64,000 bases of DNA from Sphingomonas sp. S2M10 (GCF_012650175.1 NZ_JAAILI010000077.1:62001-126000), one strand, 5' to 3'. Numbered from the stretch's first letter, positions 8,562 through 17,720 are shown. Translations and numbers: made by a program. The notes: a model not told the origin generated them from the letters alone.

Positions 8562-8801
8562 TTAGAGCGTGAAGCTTTCGAAGCCTGCGGGGAGCGGCAT
8601 CTGCATGCCCAGTGCCAGCGCGAGGGCGACGGCGCCGAGGAGCAGCGCCAGCGTGGACGAAAGCGAGAACAGGCCCCAGCCGACCAGCGTCACGATCGGA
8701 GCGTCGGCGCGCTGCTCGCGACGGTTCCGCTGCATCGTCAGCAGCACGAAGCCGGCAGCCATTGCGTACATGAACACGAAGAATTCAGCCATCATACCCA
8801 C
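8562..8801 (-). CDS. small two-helix membrane protein, 79 aa
   Basis: The frame can start at GTG 8801 or at ATG 8795/8792. The product has two hydrophobic helices (about residues 5-20 and 38-66) joined by a basic loop, MQRNRREQRAD, so it should sit in the inner membrane. I do not recognise the family. It lies just upstream of the gamma carbonic anhydrase gene with a 4-base gap, which suggests co-expression. This close spacing and the clear membrane-protein composition support it as real. Confidence 0.65.
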   Translation of the reverse strand: MGMMAEFFVFMYAMAAGFVLLTMQRNRREQRADAPIVTLVGWGLFSLSSTLALLLGAVALALALGMQMPLPAGFESFTL

Positions 8802-8918
8802 CCGATCTCTGCTCGCTTGCAGGGCTAAGCCTTTCAGCTTCCAGCATCAATCCAGGGGAATTGCGGATCGCCGCGATGCAGCAAGGACTCGCCGCATTTT
8901 TTGGGAACCAATTGCGCC

Positions 8919-10385
8919 TTAGAGCGTGACCCCGCGCTTCCAGATCGCGATTTCGCGTTCTCCGTTGCGTTCCGCCGCCGTGACGCTGCCGGATGCGATC
9001 GCGACGATGCGATCGAGCAGGGCGTCGCTGGCCGCGTCCATGCCCTCCGCAAGCACCTGGCCGGCATCGAAATCGATCCAGCCCGGCTTGCGCGCGGCAA
9101 GATCGCTGTTGGAGGCGATCTTCACGGTCGGCACCGGGAAGCCTAGCGGGGTGCCGCGGCCGGTGGTGAACAGGATCACCGTCGCCCCGGCGGCTGCAAG
9201 CGCCGTGCTCGAGACGGCGTCGTTTCCCGGCGCTTCGAGGAGTGCCAGCCCGCGATGCCCGACGCGCTCACCATAGCCAAGGACGTCGGTGATGGTGGCA
9301 TGCCCGGCCTTTTGCACCGCGCCCAGCGACTTTTCCTCCAGCGTGGTGATGCCGCCGGCCAGATTGCCCGGGGAGGGGTTCTCCGACACCGGTTCGCCAT
9401 GCCGGGTGAAATAGGCCTTGAAGCCGTTGACGAGGCCGACGATGCGAGTGAACACGGCTTCGCTTTCCGCGCGCGCCATCAGAAGCTGTTCGGCACCGAA
9501 AATTTCCGGAATCTCGGTAAGGATGGCCGTGCCGCCGGCGGCCGTGACCGCGTCGCTCATGCGTCCGACCAGGGGGTTGGCGGTCAATCCTGAAAATCCG
9601 TCTGAGCCGCCGCACTTCACCCCAAGCACCAGCTGCGAAAGCGGTTCGGCTGTTCGCACGGATTGTTCAGCGACGGCGACAAGTTCCTCAACAAGGGCGA
9701 TTCCCTCCTCGACTTCGTCGCCGGCGGACTGGGCGCCGATCGTTCGGAGATTAGGGTGCGAAATACCCGCAAGCATGTCCCGCATCTGATTGGATTCGCA
9801 GCCAAGACCCACGAGCAAGACGCCGCCGGCATTGGGGTGGTTGGCCAATGCGGTGAGGATCGCGCGGGTTCCCCGAAGATCGTCGCCCAATTGCGAGCAG
9901 CCAAAGGGATGCGCGAAGGCATGGATGCCGTCGATTCGCCCGGCCAGGCGCTGCGCCGCCCGTTCCGCGATCTTCTCGGCCGTCCGGCCAACGCAGCCGA
10001 CCGTCGGCAGGATCCAGATTTCGTTGCGCGTGCCGACCCGGCCGTCCGGGCGGCGATAGCCGAGAAAGCTTGCTGGCCGGGCAGCGCCCGCGGCTTCCAG
10101 CGCGGGACGATAGGTATAGCTGCCGCTCGTTTCCAGGGCGGTGCCGACATTGTGGGTGTGGACATGCTCGCCCGGCGCGATCGGGCGCGTCGCGCGGCCG
10201 ATCGGGAAGCCGAACTTGTGGACCGCGTCGCCCGCCGCGATCGGCCGCAGCGCGACCTTGTGCCCCTGCGGCACGTCGCTCACCACGGTGACGCCAAGCG
10301 CTTCCTCTCCGGCCTGGAGGGGACGGAGCGCGGTCGCCACGGGGTCGCGCGGGTCGATCTGGAACAAAGCTGCGGTCATCGGCAT
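8919..10385 (-). CDS. uxaA: altronate dehydratase family protein (UxaA)
   Basis: A 488-residue UxaA-type sugar-acid dehydratase, expected to convert D-altronate to 2-keto-3-deoxygluconate in galacturonate catabolism. Residues about 10-100 form the SAF domain (GHKVALRPIAAGDAV, HVHTHNVG) and the rest is the UxaA catalytic domain, with WILPTVGCVGRTAE, HPFGCSQLGDD and LGVKCGGSDGFSG. KDG kinase and uronate isomerase or reductase genes are not nearby. The product would feed KDPG aldolase, which is encoded at 62971-63588. ATG 10379 is an equally possible start; neither has a clear Shine-Dalgarno sequence. Galactarate dehydratase is a related alternative. Confidence 0.88.
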   Translation of the reverse strand: MPMTAALFQIDPRDPVATALRPLQAGEEALGVTVVSDVPQGHKVALRPIAAGDAVHKFGFPIGRATRPIAPGEHVHTHNVGTALETSGSYTYRPALEAAGAARPASFLGYRRPDGRVGTRNEIWILPTVGCVGRTAEKIAERAAQRLAGRIDGIHAFAHPFGCSQLGDDLRGTRAILTALANHPNAGGVLLVGLGCESNQMRDMLAGISHPNLRTIGAQSAGDEVEEGIALVEELVAVAEQSVRTAEPLSQLVLGVKCGGSDGFSGLTANPLVGRMSDAVTAAGGTAILTEIPEIFGAEQLLMARAESEAVFTRIVGLVNGFKAYFTRHGEPVSENPSPGNLAGGITTLEEKSLGAVQKAGHATITDVLGYGERVGHRGLALLEAPGNDAVSSTALAAAGATVILFTTGRGTPLGFPVPTVKIASNSDLAARKPGWIDFDAGQVLAEGMDAASDALLDRIVAIASGSVTAAERNGEREIAIWKRGVTL

Positions 10386-10537
10386 CGGTATAGGCCCGCT
10401 CGGCGGCGGCTCCTAGAGGGCGCCGCTGCCGGCTCATGAGGGTCGACTGTAGTTTTCCGGAGCGGCGAGTTGCGGCTGCTTGTGTTTCGGGAGCGTTAAG
10501 CCATTGGGGCGTACGGGGGAATCTGGCAGTGGGGGAG

Positions 10538-11473
10538 ATGGATCGCGTGATGGCACCGCCGCCGCAATCGGCCTTGATCAAGGCGATGATGCGAAGTTTC
10601 CGATGGACGATGCGGCTGCACACCGCACAAGCGTGGATCGTGGTCTGCGTGGCCCTGTTCATGACCGTGTTCGCCGACTGGATCAGCGGGCCCAGGGTTT
10701 CGCTCACCATCGGCTATCTGTTCGTTGACGTTCTCGCCGCGTGGACGCTGCGCGAACGTGCCGGCATCGCCATCGTGGTGTTGTCGATCGCGCTTGGCTC
10801 CGCGGTGAACGGGTTCGGCACGGTACCCGCGGCGGACCAGAGCGGCCTGTCGACCACCGTGGCCATCTGGAACACCACGACTCGCGCGGCCAGCGCGATG
10901 ATGATCGTGGTGATGGTGGCGACGCTGCGGCACACGATCGACGGCGAGCTGTGGCGCGCCTCCACCGACTATCTCACGCGATCGCTGAACGGCGGCGCGT
11001 TTCGCAGCAGGCTCGAGCGCGTGGCGCAGATCGGCCGCCGCCGGGGTTCTACCTTGTTGCTGCTGTACATGGATCTGGACGGCTTCAAGGCGGTCAATGA
11101 TCGGCATGGCCATGCCGCGGGGGACATGGTGCTGCGGCGCTTCGCCGACGAGGCGCGGGCGCGCATGCGACCCGACGACCTGTTCGCCCGGCTGGGCGGC
11201 GACGAGTTCTGCGCCTTTCTCGCGATCGAACGCGGCGTGGCGCCCGAGCAGGTGGCCGAGAGCCTGCATGCCCGGCTGAGCGAGGCGCTGCGCTCGACGG
11301 GCCATGCCGTCACCTGCAGCATGGGTGCGGTGGTGATCGACCCGGCGGTCGCGCACGATACCGAGCGGATGATAGCACTGGCGGACGAGGCGATGCTGGA
11401 AGTGAAGCGCAACGGCAAGAACGCAATTCGCATCGCCTTCGATGCGCCGGACCTGGTGCGGCGGGCAGCATGA
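10538..11473 (+). CDS. diguanylate cyclase with membrane N-terminus (GGDEF)
   Basis: The N-terminal half has several hydrophobic helices, and the C-terminal half is a GGDEF domain that makes cyclic-di-GMP from two GTP. The active-site motif reads LGGDEF. RPDD lies exactly five residues before it, so the product-inhibition I-site (RxxD) is intact. The N-terminal sensor is not one I can name. The start is uncertain: ATG 10538 has GGGGGAG touching it, while GTG 10547 or ATG 10550 has that sequence at better spacing. A start at 10436 would add an atypical leader. The stop overlaps the next gene (ATGA). Confidence 0.9.
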   Translation: MDRVMAPPPQSALIKAMMRSFRWTMRLHTAQAWIVVCVALFMTVFADWISGPRVSLTIGYLFVDVLAAWTLRERAGIAIVVLSIALGSAVNGFGTVPAADQSGLSTTVAIWNTTTRAASAMMIVVMVATLRHTIDGELWRASTDYLTRSLNGGAFRSRLERVAQIGRRRGSTLLLLYMDLDGFKAVNDRHGHAAGDMVLRRFADEARARMRPDDLFARLGGDEFCAFLAIERGVAPEQVAESLHARLSEALRSTGHAVTCSMGAVVIDPAVAHDTERMIALADEAMLEVKRNGKNAIRIAFDAPDLVRRAA

Positions 11474-11982
11474 CGCTGCATTTCTTCTCCGCCGCCTTCA
11501 GGCCCGAGGACGAGAGCGATCGCCAGCGCGCAGTCGATCGGCTGCCCTCGATTCCGGCCGACGACCCGGTGTTGCAGATGCTGCTCGGCGCGACGTGCGA
11601 GCTGCTGCGGACGCCGATCGCGATGGTTACGGTAAGCGATGGCGACATCCAGCGGATTATCGGCGCGGTGGGAATCGAGCCGGGATCCCTGCCGCGATCG
11701 GTGGCCTTCTGTTCCCATACCATCACCGCCGCCGAGGGGTTTTTGAGCGTGCCGGATCTTCGCGCCGATCCGCGTTTTCGCGCGAACCCACTGGTGCGTG
11801 GCGGACCGCAGGCGCGACATTATACCGGCGCGGCAGTGCGGATCGGGTCCTTCCCGATCGGGGCGCTTTGCGGCATCGATCTGCGGCCGCATGGCCCCGC
11901 CTCGTTCCGGCAGCGATCGGAACTGCACCGGCTGGCGAGCGCCGTGGCCGATCGCATCGAGGCAACGCAGCGAATGCATTGA
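11470..11982 (+). CDS. GAF domain protein
   Basis: A 170-residue soluble protein consisting of a single GAF domain (about residues 30-165). The family patterns include PIAMVTVSDGDIQRI, the ARHYTGAAVRI strand and the IGALCGIDLRP segment; a Cys is in SVAFCSHTI. GAF modules bind small ligands or chromophores and often control partner enzymes. Its start overlaps the diguanylate cyclase stop by ATGA, so the two are translationally coupled and the GAF protein is a likely partner or regulator of the cyclase. The ligand is unknown. Confidence 0.87.
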   Translation: MTLHFFSAAFRPEDESDRQRAVDRLPSIPADDPVLQMLLGATCELLRTPIAMVTVSDGDIQRIIGAVGIEPGSLPRSVAFCSHTITAAEGFLSVPDLRADPRFRANPLVRGGPQARHYTGAAVRIGSFPIGALCGIDLRPHGPASFRQRSELHRLASAVADRIEATQRMH

Positions 11983-12074
11983 GGCGCGGGATTTTTGCGC
12001 GGCGCGCGTGGGCGTCGCTTGGAAACGAAGCCGGTTGCCGGTAGGCCGCAGCCTCACGGCAACGGGAGACCCGC

Positions 12075-13094
12075 ATGATCCGCACCGGCCTTATCGGCTT
12101 CGGCCTAGGCGGCACCGCCTTTCACGCACCCCTGATCGACGCGATCGACGGGCTCGAGCTTGCCGCCATCGGCACCTCGCGCCGGGACGCGGTGGCGGCG
12201 GCCTACCCGCAGGTTCGGGCCGTGACGGCCGAGGCCCTGATCGCCGATCCCGAGATCGAACTGGTGGTGGTGTCCACGCCCAACCCGACGCATTTCAGCC
12301 TGGCGCAGGCGGCGTTGGCGGCGGGCAAGCATGTCGTGGTCGACAAGCCGCTGACCCCGACCACGGCCGAAGCCGAGACGCTGATCGCGACGGCCAGGAC
12401 GCGGGGGCGGTTGCTCGTGCCCTTCCACAATCGCCGCTGGGACAGCGATTTCCTTGCTGTGCAGGCGCTGGTCGGCAGCGGCAGGCTGGGCGAGATCCTG
12501 CTGTTCGAGGCGCATTGGGACCGGTTCCGTCCCGAACTGTCCCAGGCCTGGAAGGAAGCGGACGGGGCGGGGCAGTTGCTCGATCTGGGCCCGCACATGC
12601 TCGACCAGGCGCTGGTGCTGTTCGGCATGCCGGAGGCGGTGCAGGGCGATGTCGTCGGCCAGCGCGGCAACAGTCCGGTCGACGATTACTTCACGCTCAC
12701 CCTGTTCTACGGAGCGCGGCGGGTGGTGCTGGCAAGCTCGCGGATGATCGCGGCGGCGCGGCCGCGCTTCGCGCTGCACGGACGCGGCGGCAGCTTCGTC
12801 AAATACGGGCTGGATCCGCAAGAGGCGGCGATGCGCGCCGGCGGATCGGTGCAGGATCCGCGTCATGGACTGGAAGATCCGGCGCAGCACGGCGTGCTGA
12901 CGCTACCGGACGGCTCGACCGACACCATCGCGTCGGAGCGGGGTGATTACCGACGCTTCTATGCCGGGGTGGCTGCGGCAATCCGCGAGGGCGCGGCACC
13001 GCCGGTGGCGGCCGCCGATGCGCTGGCCGGACTCCGGCTGATCGAATTGGCCCGTCAGAGCGCGGCCGAGGGGCGCCGTCTCCCGGTCGGATAA
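12075..13094 (+). CDS. Gfo/Idh/MocA family NAD(P)-dependent oxidoreductase
   Basis: A 339-residue sugar or polyol dehydrogenase-like protein. The Rossmann fold begins at once with GLIGFGLGGTAFH (residues about 5-17), and the catalytic DKPLTP segment is the usual E/DKP motif. The C-terminal alpha/beta domain carries GQLLDLGPHMLDQAL. The pattern is close to E. coli YdgJ and Bacillus IolU/IolX-type scyllo-inositol dehydrogenases, but substrate cannot be fixed. It is convergent with the GH3 glucosidase, and a symmetric hairpin lies between the two stops. Confidence 0.88.
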   Translation: MIRTGLIGFGLGGTAFHAPLIDAIDGLELAAIGTSRRDAVAAAYPQVRAVTAEALIADPEIELVVVSTPNPTHFSLAQAALAAGKHVVVDKPLTPTTAEAETLIATARTRGRLLVPFHNRRWDSDFLAVQALVGSGRLGEILLFEAHWDRFRPELSQAWKEADGAGQLLDLGPHMLDQALVLFGMPEAVQGDVVGQRGNSPVDDYFTLTLFYGARRVVLASSRMIAAARPRFALHGRGGSFVKYGLDPQEAAMRAGGSVQDPRHGLEDPAQHGVLTLPDGSTDTIASERGDYRRFYAGVAAAIREGAAPPVAAADALAGLRLIELARQSAAEGRRLPVG

Positions 13095-13100
13095 GGGCGT

Positions 13101-13128
13101 CCCCGCACGCCTGTGCCGGCGTGCGGGG
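13101..13128. terminator. bidirectional hairpin between convergent genes
   Basis: Perfect 10-bp stem (13101-13110 with 13119-13128) and 8-base loop, placed exactly between the oxidoreductase stop and the glucosidase stop. No long T run is seen on either side. Confidence 0.55.
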
Positions 13129-13135
13129 GCTCCGA

Positions 13136-15355
13136 TCAGGGATGCCAGCTGACCGGCAGCGTCCGCGCGGGCACGCTGACGGTGGTGGTGGCGACGATGT
13201 CCTCGGACGACTGGCCGAGCAATATCTTGTAGCTGCCGCCGGCGATCTTCCACTGGTGCGCCGCACCGTCGAACATGGCGAGCAGGCGCGGATCCACGGT
13301 CACCGTCACCGTTTTCGACGCGCCCGGCGCCAGCGTCACCTTCTGGAAGGCACCCAGCCGCTTCGGCGCTTCCCAGCCCGCGCCCGAGACATAGACCTGT
13401 GCCACGTCCGCGCCGGCGCGGGTTCCGGTATTGCGCAGGGTGAAGGTCACGGTCACCCGGCCCTTGGGCGCGCTGGCCTTCAGGCCGGAATAGGCGAAGC
13501 GGGTGTAGGAGAGGCCATGGCCGAATGCGAATTGCGGCTTGTCGCCCTTCGCATCATACCATTTATAGCCGACCGCTGCGCCCTCCGCGTAGCGCGTCTC
13601 GCCTTCGTTCGGCGCGCTGGGCTTGGGCAGCTGGGAGACGCTGCGCGGAAAGCTGGCGGGCAGGTGGCCCGAGGGGTTCACCTTGCCGGTGAGCACATTG
13701 GCGATCGCCTCGCCGCCGGCCGTCCCCGAATACCAGGCCTCGAGGATCGCGGCCGTCTTGTCGGCCCAGGGGGTGAGCACCGGCCCGCCGGTTTCCAGCA
13801 CCACCACCGTCTTGGCGTTGGCACCGGCGACCGCCTCGATCAGCGCGTCCTGGTTGTCCGTGAGGCTGAGCGACACGTCGAACGCCTCGCCCGCCCACTG
13901 GGTGGCGAAGATCAGCGCGACATCGGCCTGCCTGGCGGCAGCGGCTGCAGCGGCAGGATCCTTGCCGTCCACATAGCTGATCTGCGCGCCCGGCAGCTGG
14001 CGGCGCAGCGCCTCCAGCGGCGAGGAGGGATGGTACATCACCGGCCCCGGCCAGACCTGCGGCTCGAGACCCGGCACGGCATTGCCGCCGACCGGGTAGA
14101 CCAGCGACGAGCCGCCGCCCGCCAGCACGCCCTTGTCGGCACGTCCGCCGATGACGACGATTCGCCTGGCGCTGGCCACCAGCGGCAGCACATCGCCCTT
14201 GTTCTGGAGAAGGACGATGCCCGCTTCGGCATCCGCCCGGGTCACGTCTGCATGCGCCTTCAGCATCGCCGGGGGGAGATCCAGCGGCGCGGCGGTGATC
14301 GGGTGATCGAACAGGCCGTTCGCGAACATCGAACGGAGGATGCGGTGTGCCATCTCGTCGAGGCGCGCCTTGCTCACCTCACCCTTGGCGATCGCGGCCT
14401 TGAGCGGCTCGCGGAAATAGGGCTGCTCGTCGAACGGCCAGCCGGATTGCTGCTCGAGGCCGGCATTGGCGGCGGCGACGGTGGAGTGGGTGGCACCCCA
14501 GTCCGACATCACGAAGCCCTTCCAGCCCCAGTCGCGGCGCAGCACATCGGTCAGCAGCCAGGGCTGCTCGCAGGCCCAGAGCCCGTCGACCTTGTTGTAG
14601 CTGCACATCACCGAGCCGGGATCACCCTTCTCGATGGCGATGTTGAAGGCGAGCAGATCGCTCATCCGCGCGGCGGTGCGATCCAGCACCGCGTTCATCT
14701 TGTTACGATCGGTCTCCTGGTCGTTGATCGCATAATGCTTGACCGTGGAGATGACGTGGCTCGACTGGATGCCCGCAATCTGCGCGCCGACCATCGTGCC
14801 GGCCAGCAGCGGATCCTCGCCGCCATATTCGAAATTGCGGCCGTTGCGAGGCTCGCGCATCAGGTTGACGCCGCCGGCGAGCATCACGTTGAAGCCCGAG
14901 GCACGCGCCTCCGCGCCGATCATCGCGCCGCCCTCGAACGCGAGCGCGGGATCCCAGGTCGCGGCGGTGGCGATGCCGGCGGGAAGCGAGGTGCGGCCGC
15001 GCTTGCGCTCGGCCCCGCCCTGGGTCGCGACGCCCACGCCGGCATCGGTCTGCCACTGGGCCGGGATGCCAAGGCGCGGAATGCCGGGAATATAGCCCGC
15101 CGAGCCGGGGCGGGCTTCCGCCGGAGTCTTGAAGTTTTTCGGCGCGAAATCGGTGCCGAACAGGCCGAACACCAGAGTGAGCTTCTCGTCCTCGGTCATC
15201 TGCGCGAGAATCGCTTTGGCGCGCGCATCGGGCGAGAGCTTGGCGTTGGTCCAGGGGCGCGAAGCCTGCTGCTGGGCAAGTGCGGGTGCGGTAATGGCGG
15301 TGGTTGCGGCAAGCGCCAGCAGCGGCGCGGCAAGGGCCAGGGTGTGTCGCTTCAT
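13136..15355 (-). CDS. bglX: secreted glycoside hydrolase family 3 beta-glucosidase
   Basis: A 739-residue GH3 enzyme that releases terminal beta-glucose, or related sugars, from oligosaccharides in the periplasm. Residues 1-27 are a Sec signal peptide ending ALA-QQQ. The (beta/alpha)8 domain carries the nucleophile D285 in VMSDWGATH. The alpha/beta sandwich follows, then a C-terminal fibronectin-III-like domain with VAQVYVSG. ATG 15355 has a strong GGAGGAGAGG site; an in-frame start at 15385 would spoil the signal peptide. A LacI-type operator candidate sits just upstream. Xylosidase activity is a possible alternative. Confidence 0.93.
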   Translation of the reverse strand: MKRHTLALAAPLLALAATTAITAPALAQQQASRPWTNAKLSPDARAKAILAQMTEDEKLTLVFGLFGTDFAPKNFKTPAEARPGSAGYIPGIPRLGIPAQWQTDAGVGVATQGGAERKRGRTSLPAGIATAATWDPALAFEGGAMIGAEARASGFNVMLAGGVNLMREPRNGRNFEYGGEDPLLAGTMVGAQIAGIQSSHVISTVKHYAINDQETDRNKMNAVLDRTAARMSDLLAFNIAIEKGDPGSVMCSYNKVDGLWACEQPWLLTDVLRRDWGWKGFVMSDWGATHSTVAAANAGLEQQSGWPFDEQPYFREPLKAAIAKGEVSKARLDEMAHRILRSMFANGLFDHPITAAPLDLPPAMLKAHADVTRADAEAGIVLLQNKGDVLPLVASARRIVVIGGRADKGVLAGGGSSLVYPVGGNAVPGLEPQVWPGPVMYHPSSPLEALRRQLPGAQISYVDGKDPAAAAAAARQADVALIFATQWAGEAFDVSLSLTDNQDALIEAVAGANAKTVVVLETGGPVLTPWADKTAAILEAWYSGTAGGEAIANVLTGKVNPSGHLPASFPRSVSQLPKPSAPNEGETRYAEGAAVGYKWYDAKGDKPQFAFGHGLSYTRFAYSGLKASAPKGRVTVTFTLRNTGTRAGADVAQVYVSGAGWEAPKRLGAFQKVTLAPGASKTVTVTVDPRLLAMFDGAAHQWKIAGGSYKILLGQSSEDIVATTTVSVPARTLPVSWHP

Positions 15356-15379
15356 GTCGTCCTCTCCTCCCGGATCGTT

Positions 15380-15393
15380 TGTCAACGTTGTCG
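15380..15393. promoter_or_regulatory. LacI-family operator candidate upstream of bglX
   Basis: TGTCAACGTTGTCG is centred on AACGTT and fits the LacI-family pattern TGnnAnCGnTnnCA at all but the last position. It lies 25 bases before the bglX start. No lacI-type gene is in the window. Confidence 0.35.
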
Positions 15394-15408
15394 TCGACTA
15401 AGCACAAG

Positions 15409-15438
15409 CACGGCCGCCGACAAGAGCCGGCGACCGTG
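15409..15438 (-). terminator. hairpin downstream of the molybdopterin oxidoreductase
   Basis: An 11-bp stem with one mismatch (15409-15419 with 15428-15438), 20 bases past the stop at 15459 and before the bglX control region. No strong T run on the minus strand. Confidence 0.4.
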
Positions 15439-15458
15439 TTTGTTGCCCGCGCGTTATA

Positions 15459-17720
15459 TCAGGCGAGGATGCGGACCGGCACCGATTTCGCCGCGGGCGT
15501 CTTGGAGGCGCTGTCGTGGTGGCGGAGCGCGATCAGCGGGTTGAGCTCGGGATAATAGCCGGCAATGCAGCCGTCGGGCAGGTTGAAGGGCAGCACTTCC
15601 AGATTCGCGACCCGGCGGTCGACACCGTCCGAATCATCGCCCACCAGCGACACCCGCTGGCCTTCCTTCAGGCCGGCGCGCTCCATCTCCCTGGGGTTGA
15701 TCAGCAGCACGTCCCGCTTGCCCTCGATGCCGCGCAGGCGATCCGAATAGCCATAGACGGTGGTGTTGAACTGATCGTTCGAGCGCAGCGTCATCAGCCG
15801 GTACACGCCCTCGGCATCGGCGAAGCCGGTGGCGTTGAGGTGGCTCGGCACGGTGAACTCGGCCTTGCCGCTCTTCGTCTGCCAGTCGCGCTCGCGCGCG
15901 GCGTTGCCCTTGAAGAAGCCGCCCGGGGTGAACAGCCGCTGGTTGAAGTCCTTGAACTTGTCCGGATAGGTCGTCTCGATCGCGTCGCGGACCAGCGCAT
16001 AATCATCCGCCCAGGCGTCCCAGGGCACATTGGGGTTGGGATCGAGGGTCGCCTGCGCGATGCCGGCCACGATCGCCATTTCGGGCTGGAGGTGCGGGGA
16101 GGCGGGCTTGGCCTCACCGATCGAGCCGTGGATGCAGCTGAGGCTGTCTTCCATCGTCACCACCTGCGGGGTGCCATTGCGCACGTCCCGTTCGGAGCGG
16201 ACCAGGGTGGGCAGCAGATAGCCGGTTTCGCCGCAGAACAGATGGCCGCGATTGAGCTTGGTGGCGATCTGGACGGTGAGGCCCATGCCGGTCCAGGCAT
16301 GCTCCATCACCCGGTGATCGGGAATGGCGCGCAGGAAATTGCCGCCCAGGCCAAGAAAAGCGTTGATCTCGCCCTTGGCGATCGCCTCGCAGGCGGTGAC
16401 GGTGGTGTGACCCTCGTCGCGCGGAGGCTGAAAGCCATATTGCTCCGAAAGCTGGTCCAGCGGCACCAGCTCCGGCTTCTCCGAAATGCCGACGGTGCGC
16501 TGGCCCTGGACGTTGGAATGCCCGCGTACCGGAGACACGCCCGCACCCAAGCGCCCGATATTGCCGCGCAGCAGCATCAGGTTCACCACGCCGGCGACAT
16601 TGTCATAGCCGCCGACATGCTGGGTGAGCCCCATGCCCCAGATGCCGATCGCGCTTTCGGCGCCGATGTAGATTTCGGCCGCTTCAATCAGGTCGGCGCG
16701 GGGCAGGCCGGTTTCGGCCTCGATCGTCTCCCAGCTGGTGCCGCGGACCTTGTCGGCGAATGCTTCGAAGCCGTGCGTGTGCTCGGCAATGAAAGCGCGA
16801 TCGATCACACCCCCGCGACGATCCTCCTCGGCCAGCACATGCTTGGCGATGCCGAGCATGGCCGAGATGTCGCTGCCGGCCTTGAGCTGGTAATAGTGAT
16901 TCGAGATCTTGGTCTTGCCGCCCGTGATCATCTGGATGCTCTGCGGGTCGCGAAATTCGATCAGACCCTTCTCTCGGATCGGGTTGAAGGTCACGATCTT
17001 CGCGCCGCGCTTGCGGGCGGCGGTCAGCGTGTGGATGAAGCGCGGGCTGTTGGTGCCGGTGTTCTGGCCGAAGAAGAAGATCGCGTCGCAATGCTCGAAA
17101 TCCTCGAGCAGGCAGGTACCGACCGGCGCCCCGATCGTCGACTTGAGCGCGACCGAGGTCGTCTCGTGGCACATGTTCGAGCTGTCGGGCAGATTGTTGT
17201 GGCCATAAAGGCGCGCGAACAGCGCCCAGGCATAGCTGGTCTCGAGGCTGGCCCGGCCCGAGGCGTAGAAGATGGTGCTCTTGGGCGCATAGCCGCGAAG
17301 CTTCTTGCCGATGTCCCGATAGGCCTCTTCCCAGGTGCAGGGCAGATATTTGTCGGTCGCGCGATCGTAGCGCATCGGGTTGGTCAGGCGACCGGCCTGT
17401 TCAAGATCATAATCGCTCCAGCTGCGCAGTTCGGTGAGCGTGTGCTGGGCGAAGAAGTCGGGCGCGGCGCGCCGGGAGGTGAGATCCCACAGCGTTGCCT
17501 TGGCGCCGTTCTCGCAGAATTCGAACATGTGCGGCTTGGCCGGCTTGGTCCAGGCGCAGGAGGTGCACATCATGCCGCCGGGCTTGTTCTGGCGGGCGAG
17601 CGTCTTCAGCACCTCGGGGCTCGGGCGCTCGGCGCCGGCGACCAGCGCCATGCCGCGCATCGAGCCCCAGCCGCCTTCAGCGCCCGAATAGTGAATCGTT
17701 CCGTCTTTCGCCCGGGCCAT
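15459..17720 (-). CDS. FdhF/YdeP-family molybdopterin oxidoreductase
   Basis: A 753-residue Mo-bis-MGD enzyme of the FdhF/YdeP group. It resembles formate dehydrogenase alpha subunits but has no iron-sulfur partner subunit nearby. MCTSCAWTKP and EFCENGAKA near the N-terminus are the YdeP-like pattern. FFGQNTGTNSPR (MGD binding) and the C-terminal MTLRSNDQFNTTVYGY segment (molydopterin-dinucleotide binding) are typical. E. coli YdeP is linked to acid resistance; the reaction is not settled. ATG 17720 has AAGGAG at ideal spacing. The divergent fdhD and mobA supply cofactor sulfuration and the MGD nucleotide, supporting the molybdenum assignment. Confidence 0.9.
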   Translation of the reverse strand: MARAKDGTIHYSGAEGGWGSMRGMALVAGAERPSPEVLKTLARQNKPGGMMCTSCAWTKPAKPHMFEFCENGAKATLWDLTSRRAAPDFFAQHTLTELRSWSDYDLEQAGRLTNPMRYDRATDKYLPCTWEEAYRDIGKKLRGYAPKSTIFYASGRASLETSYAWALFARLYGHNNLPDSSNMCHETTSVALKSTIGAPVGTCLLEDFEHCDAIFFFGQNTGTNSPRFIHTLTAARKRGAKIVTFNPIREKGLIEFRDPQSIQMITGGKTKISNHYYQLKAGSDISAMLGIAKHVLAEEDRRGGVIDRAFIAEHTHGFEAFADKVRGTSWETIEAETGLPRADLIEAAEIYIGAESAIGIWGMGLTQHVGGYDNVAGVVNLMLLRGNIGRLGAGVSPVRGHSNVQGQRTVGISEKPELVPLDQLSEQYGFQPPRDEGHTTVTACEAIAKGEINAFLGLGGNFLRAIPDHRVMEHAWTGMGLTVQIATKLNRGHLFCGETGYLLPTLVRSERDVRNGTPQVVTMEDSLSCIHGSIGEAKPASPHLQPEMAIVAGIAQATLDPNPNVPWDAWADDYALVRDAIETTYPDKFKDFNQRLFTPGGFFKGNAARERDWQTKSGKAEFTVPSHLNATGFADAEGVYRLMTLRSNDQFNTTVYGYSDRLRGIEGKRDVLLINPREMERAGLKEGQRVSLVGDDSDGVDRRVANLEVLPFNLPDGCIAGYYPELNPLIALRHHDSASKTPAAKSVPVRILA

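Noticed and set aside
13121..15544. Long plus-strand frame (about 800 codons) opposite the GH3 glucosidase
   Set aside because: It is antisense to a gene with clear catalytic motifs; the product is rich in Arg, Gly, His and Ala with no domain, as expected for GC-rich shadow frames.
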